DNA of 24,893 nucleotides from an uncultured Acidobacteriota bacterium (GTDB lineage Bacteria > Acidobacteriota > JAAYUB01), in contig CALAMB010000483.1 of NCBI GenBank assembly GCA_937925645.1, positions 1-24,893 on the forward strand. Direction: 5' to 3'. Made by a program: the position numbers and the translations under genes. The notes below the pieces were generated by a model. It searched no databases. It had not been told where the DNA came from and saw only the letters and a program-made list of their open reading frames with translations. Shown piece after piece: positions 22,593-24,893 of this stretch (within the stretch, counting starts at the first letter, position 1; each line of letters opens with the position of its first letter).

Positions 22593-24798
22593 GCCGGTCC
22601 TCCCAAAACTCGGTCATGGCCTCGAAAAGGTGAACGCGGGACTCCCGGCTCCGGATGCCGTGCTCCATGAGCGGGTAGAGCATGAGCTGGAACGGTCGGC
22701 CCGCCTCGATCAGCCGTCGGGAGAACTGAATCGTGTTCTGCAGATGCACGTTGTCATCGGCCGTGCCGTGCACGAGGAACAGCTTTCCGGACAGTTGCCC
22801 GGCGAAGTGGACGGGTGAAGACTGGCGGTAGCCATCCGGATTGCTCTGCGGCAGATCCATGTAGCGCTCGGTGTAAATGGTGTCGTAGTCGAGCCAGTCG
22901 GTGACCGGCGCGACGGCGACGCCCGCCCGGAATACGCCGGGCGCCCGGGTCATCGCCAGGCACGTCATGTAGCCGCCGTAGCTCCATCCCCAGATGCCGA
23001 TCCGGAGCGGATCCACGTAAGGCAGCGTCTTCAGGTATTCCACCCCGAGAAGCTGATCCTGGAGCTCCCGTTCGCCCAACCGCCGATAGATCGTGTTCTC
23101 CCACGCCTTGCCTCTCCCCGCGGAACCCCGGTTATCCAGGCTGAACACCACAAAACCGCGCTGCGCCATGAGCTGGTGCCACAGGTAATAGGCGCCGCTC
23201 CAGTTGTCGGCAACCACCTGGGCATGGGGGCCACCATACACGTAAATCAGGACCGGATACCGCCGGGACGCGTCGAAATCCGGCGGCTTCAGGATCCGGG
23301 CGTGAAGTTCGGCGCCGTCGGGAGCCCGGAGTTTCAGGTATTCCCAGCGCGAGAACCCATACGGGCGCAACAGCTCGGGATCGGGACGCCGGAACGTGCG
23401 CCCCGCCAGCGGCTCGGCCAGCCGGCCGATGCGGAATTCCGGCGGCGTCGCATCCGTGGAGTAGGCGTCCAGGTAGCGGGTTCCGTCGGGCGAGACGAGG
23501 ATGTCGTGGGTGCCCGCAGCCGTGGTCAGTCGCCGCGGCGGTCCGCCATCCAGGCCCACCCGATAGAGGTGGCGCTCTCGCGCGCTGTGTTCCGTCGCTG
23601 TGAAATAGACAATTCCCTGGGACTCATCCAGGCCGTTCAGCTCGGTCACCATCCAGGATCCCTCGGTGAGACGGCTGACCAGGCGGCCTTCCAAGTCGAA
23701 CCGGTAGAGGTGCAGAAATCCGTCGCGTTCCGATCCCCAGATGAATTCCCGCCGCTGGCGCAGCGGTCGGAACACGTCGTGCACATTGACCCAGCAGGGA
23801 TCCTGTTCGGTCAGGATGACCTGCCGGGTTTCCGCCGCCGGGAGCAGGCGGACCAGCTCCAGGCGGTTCTGCCGCCGGTTCAACTGCTGGACGAGCAGGT
23901 GCAGCGAGTCGGGCGTCCAAGCCACCCGCGGCAGGTACACGTCGGGCACGCCCCCCACCGCCAACTGGCGGAGCTCGCCGTTGTCGAGGCGATAGTGGAA
24001 CAGCGCCGCCACGGGATTGGTGCCGCCGGCCTTGGGATACTTCTGGAGCGTGATGACGGGCTGTTGCGGCAGCCAGTCCACGAGCGGGTATTCCGCCACG
24101 TTGGACTGATCGAGACGCAGGATCGCCACGGCGCGCGAATCGGGCGACCACCAGTAGCCTTGCGCGAGCGCGAACTCTTCCCGGTAGACCCAATCCACGG
24201 CGCCGTAAGCCGCCGCGCGGCTGCCGTTGGTCGTCGCGGCCACCTCCCGACCCGATTCGCGGAAGAGGATCAACAGGTTGCCGTCCCGGACAAACGATAT
24301 CTTCGCGCCGTCCGGGCTGTAACGCGCCTCGGACTCCGTCTCCGCGGTAAATGTCCACCGGCGGACGGTTCCGTTCAGCAACTCGGTCTCGTAGATGTCG
24401 CCACGGAACAGGAAGAGCGCCCGGTCCCCCTTGGGCGAGAACGCCACGCCCGCCACCGCGGCCTCGGGCTGCGCCTTGCGGGCGAGGTCGGCCAGGCCCG
24501 ACAGCTTCTGGATCAGCCGCTCCGGGTCCATCGCCAGCCGGCTGTCGCCGGTGAGCGGATCCACCGCCAGGTACACGGCGCGGTTGGTGTCCGGATCTTT
24601 GACCCGGCAGACGAGTTCGCGGCTGTCCGCCAGCCAGGCCGGGTTTTCGACCGCGCGGGACAGGAAGGCCGGGTTGGCGTAAATCTCCCCGACGGTGATG
24701 GACCGGAATCCGGCGGCCCGGGACCAGGTCGCCAGCGCAACGGCCGCCAATCCCACGGCGAACGCCACGGGGATCGCAAATCGCCGACGGTGCGTCAT
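22525..24798 (-). CDS. Dipeptidyl-peptidase IV-like S9B family serine peptidase (exported)
   Basis: The 757-residue protein has an N-terminal signal or anchor (MTHRRR, hydrophobic 8-24). It has a beta-propeller of repeated SPDG/SPDS blades (about 40-490) and an alpha/beta-hydrolase domain. The catalytic triad is visible: Ser606 in GWSYGG, Asp681 in HGTADDNVH and His713 in MEHGI, with spacing close to human DPP-IV. The propeller keeps the substrate N-terminus binding pair Glu207-Glu208 in DWVYREEF. This implies removal of dipeptides from peptide N-termini (often after Pro or Ala) in the periplasm or outside. The start at 24798 is preferred over 24816 because GGGGAGG lies seven bases upstream and 24816 overlaps that site. 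The 3' end overlaps the hybrid sensor gene, and the end of another minus-strand gene lies 46 bases upstream. Confidence 0.93.
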   Translation of the reverse strand: MTHRRRFAIPVAFAVGLAAVALATWSRAAGFRSITVGEIYANPAFLSRAVENPAWLADSRELVCRVKDPDTNRAVYLAVDPLTGDSRLAMDPERLIQKLSGLADLARKAQPEAAVAGVAFSPKGDRALFLFRGDIYETELLNGTVRRWTFTAETESEARYSPDGAKISFVRDGNLLILFRESGREVAATTNGSRAAAYGAVDWVYREEFALAQGYWWSPDSRAVAILRLDQSNVAEYPLVDWLPQQPVITLQKYPKAGGTNPVAALFHYRLDNGELRQLAVGGVPDVYLPRVAWTPDSLHLLVQQLNRRQNRLELVRLLPAAETRQVILTEQDPCWVNVHDVFRPLRQRREFIWGSERDGFLHLYRFDLEGRLVSRLTEGSWMVTELNGLDESQGIVYFTATEHSARERHLYRVGLDGGPPRRLTTAAGTHDILVSPDGTRYLDAYSTDATPPEFRIGRLAEPLAGRTFRRPDPELLRPYGFSRWEYLKLRAPDGAELHARILKPPDFDASRRYPVLIYVYGGPHAQVVADNWSGAYYLWHQLMAQRGFVVFSLDNRGSAGRGKAWENTIYRRLGERELQDQLLGVEYLKTLPYVDPLRIGIWGWSYGGYMTCLAMTRAPGVFRAGVAVAPVTDWLDYDTIYTERYMDLPQSNPDGYRQSSPVHFAGQLSGKLFLVHGTADDNVHLQNTIQFSRRLIEAGRPFQLMLYPLMEHGIRSRESRVHLFEAMTEFWEDRLREQPAAAARIGGSAEPTWPGR
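22566..22587. other. Inverted repeat in the convergent overlap of hybrid sensor and peptidase genes
   Basis: GAGCAGCCG (22566-22574) and CGGCTGCTC (22579-22587) form a perfect 9-bp stem with loop CCGC, three to five bases before the sensor stop codon. No T-run follows on either strand. It might help stop the opposing transcripts but is not a canonical terminator. Confidence 0.4.
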
Positions 24799-24844
24799 GC
24801 TGTCGCCTCCCCGCATCAGGTTGAGAACGGGCCCGCCTCCCGCT

Positions 24845-24893
24845 CAGATCCGGCTGAAATCGGCCACGGTGGTCTTGTCGCCCAGAAACGCTC
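24845..24893 (-). CDS. C-terminal end of an unidentified protein (truncated by window edge)
   Basis: In one minus-strand frame the last bases encode the ending AFLGDKTTVADFSRI followed by TGA at 24847-24845. The other two minus frames are open and give Arg/Gly/Trp-rich nonsense-like peptides. The fragment is too short to name. Its position, 46 bases upstream of the peptidase start on the same strand, is compatible with an operon. Confidence 0.4.

Overview
This 24.9 kb, GC-rich window is densely coded chromosomal DNA. It probably comes from an Acidobacteriota-like didermic bacterium. That placement is inferred from a carboxy-terminal Oar-type TonB-dependent receptor ending in Phe, a GWxTD-domain secreted protein, a phosphate butyryltransferase/butyrate kinase pair, and an NtrC-type sigma-54 activator. 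I see no tRNA, rRNA, CRISPR array, insertion sequence, phage gene or attachment site.

Layout, left to right. (1) 1-3378: the 3' part of an outer-membrane receptor with a textbook terminator, an intergenic heptamer repeat, then a GWxTD protein. (2) 3479-5365: grpE, convergent with a YprB-like RNase-H-fold exonuclease. (3) 5494-7057: a histone-H1-like Lys/Ala/Pro repeat protein, convergent with and overlapping a YfiH/PgeF-family gene. (4) 7283-11802: a putative operon of a Lon-family protease, ptb and buk, closed by a strong hairpin. (5) 11845-13785: dnaK on the minus strand. (6) 14009-16142: a small histidine-kinase-like protein overlapping an NtrC-family regulator. (7) 16112-17379: an ftsB/divIC-like gene overlapping an ADP-ribosylglycohydrolase gene by an ATGA junction, both minus. 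(8) 17477-18527: cutA, convergent with a second histidine-kinase-like gene. (9) 18585-22592: an extracytoplasmic solute-binding lipoprotein followed six bases later by a membrane hybrid sensor protein with a receiver domain. (10) 22525-24798: a DPP-IV-like exported peptidase, then the last residues of an upstream minus-strand gene.

The most interesting feature is regulatory. Three separate histidine-kinase-like proteins within 8.6 kb (14009-22592) keep the phospho-acceptor histidine region. In all three the catalytic Asn of the ATPase N-box is replaced (by Glu, Asp and Arg), and recognisable G2 glycine motifs are missing. Two receiver domains in the same region look intact. This could be a phosphotransfer (Spo0B/ChpT-like) network or a set of pseudokinases; the sequence cannot decide which.

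Architecture is compact: four convergent gene pairs overlap at their 3' ends by 17 to 68 bp, two divergent promoters have overlapping -10 elements, and at least two genes look leaderless or nearly so. Protein family calls come from motifs read by eye; no database search was run.
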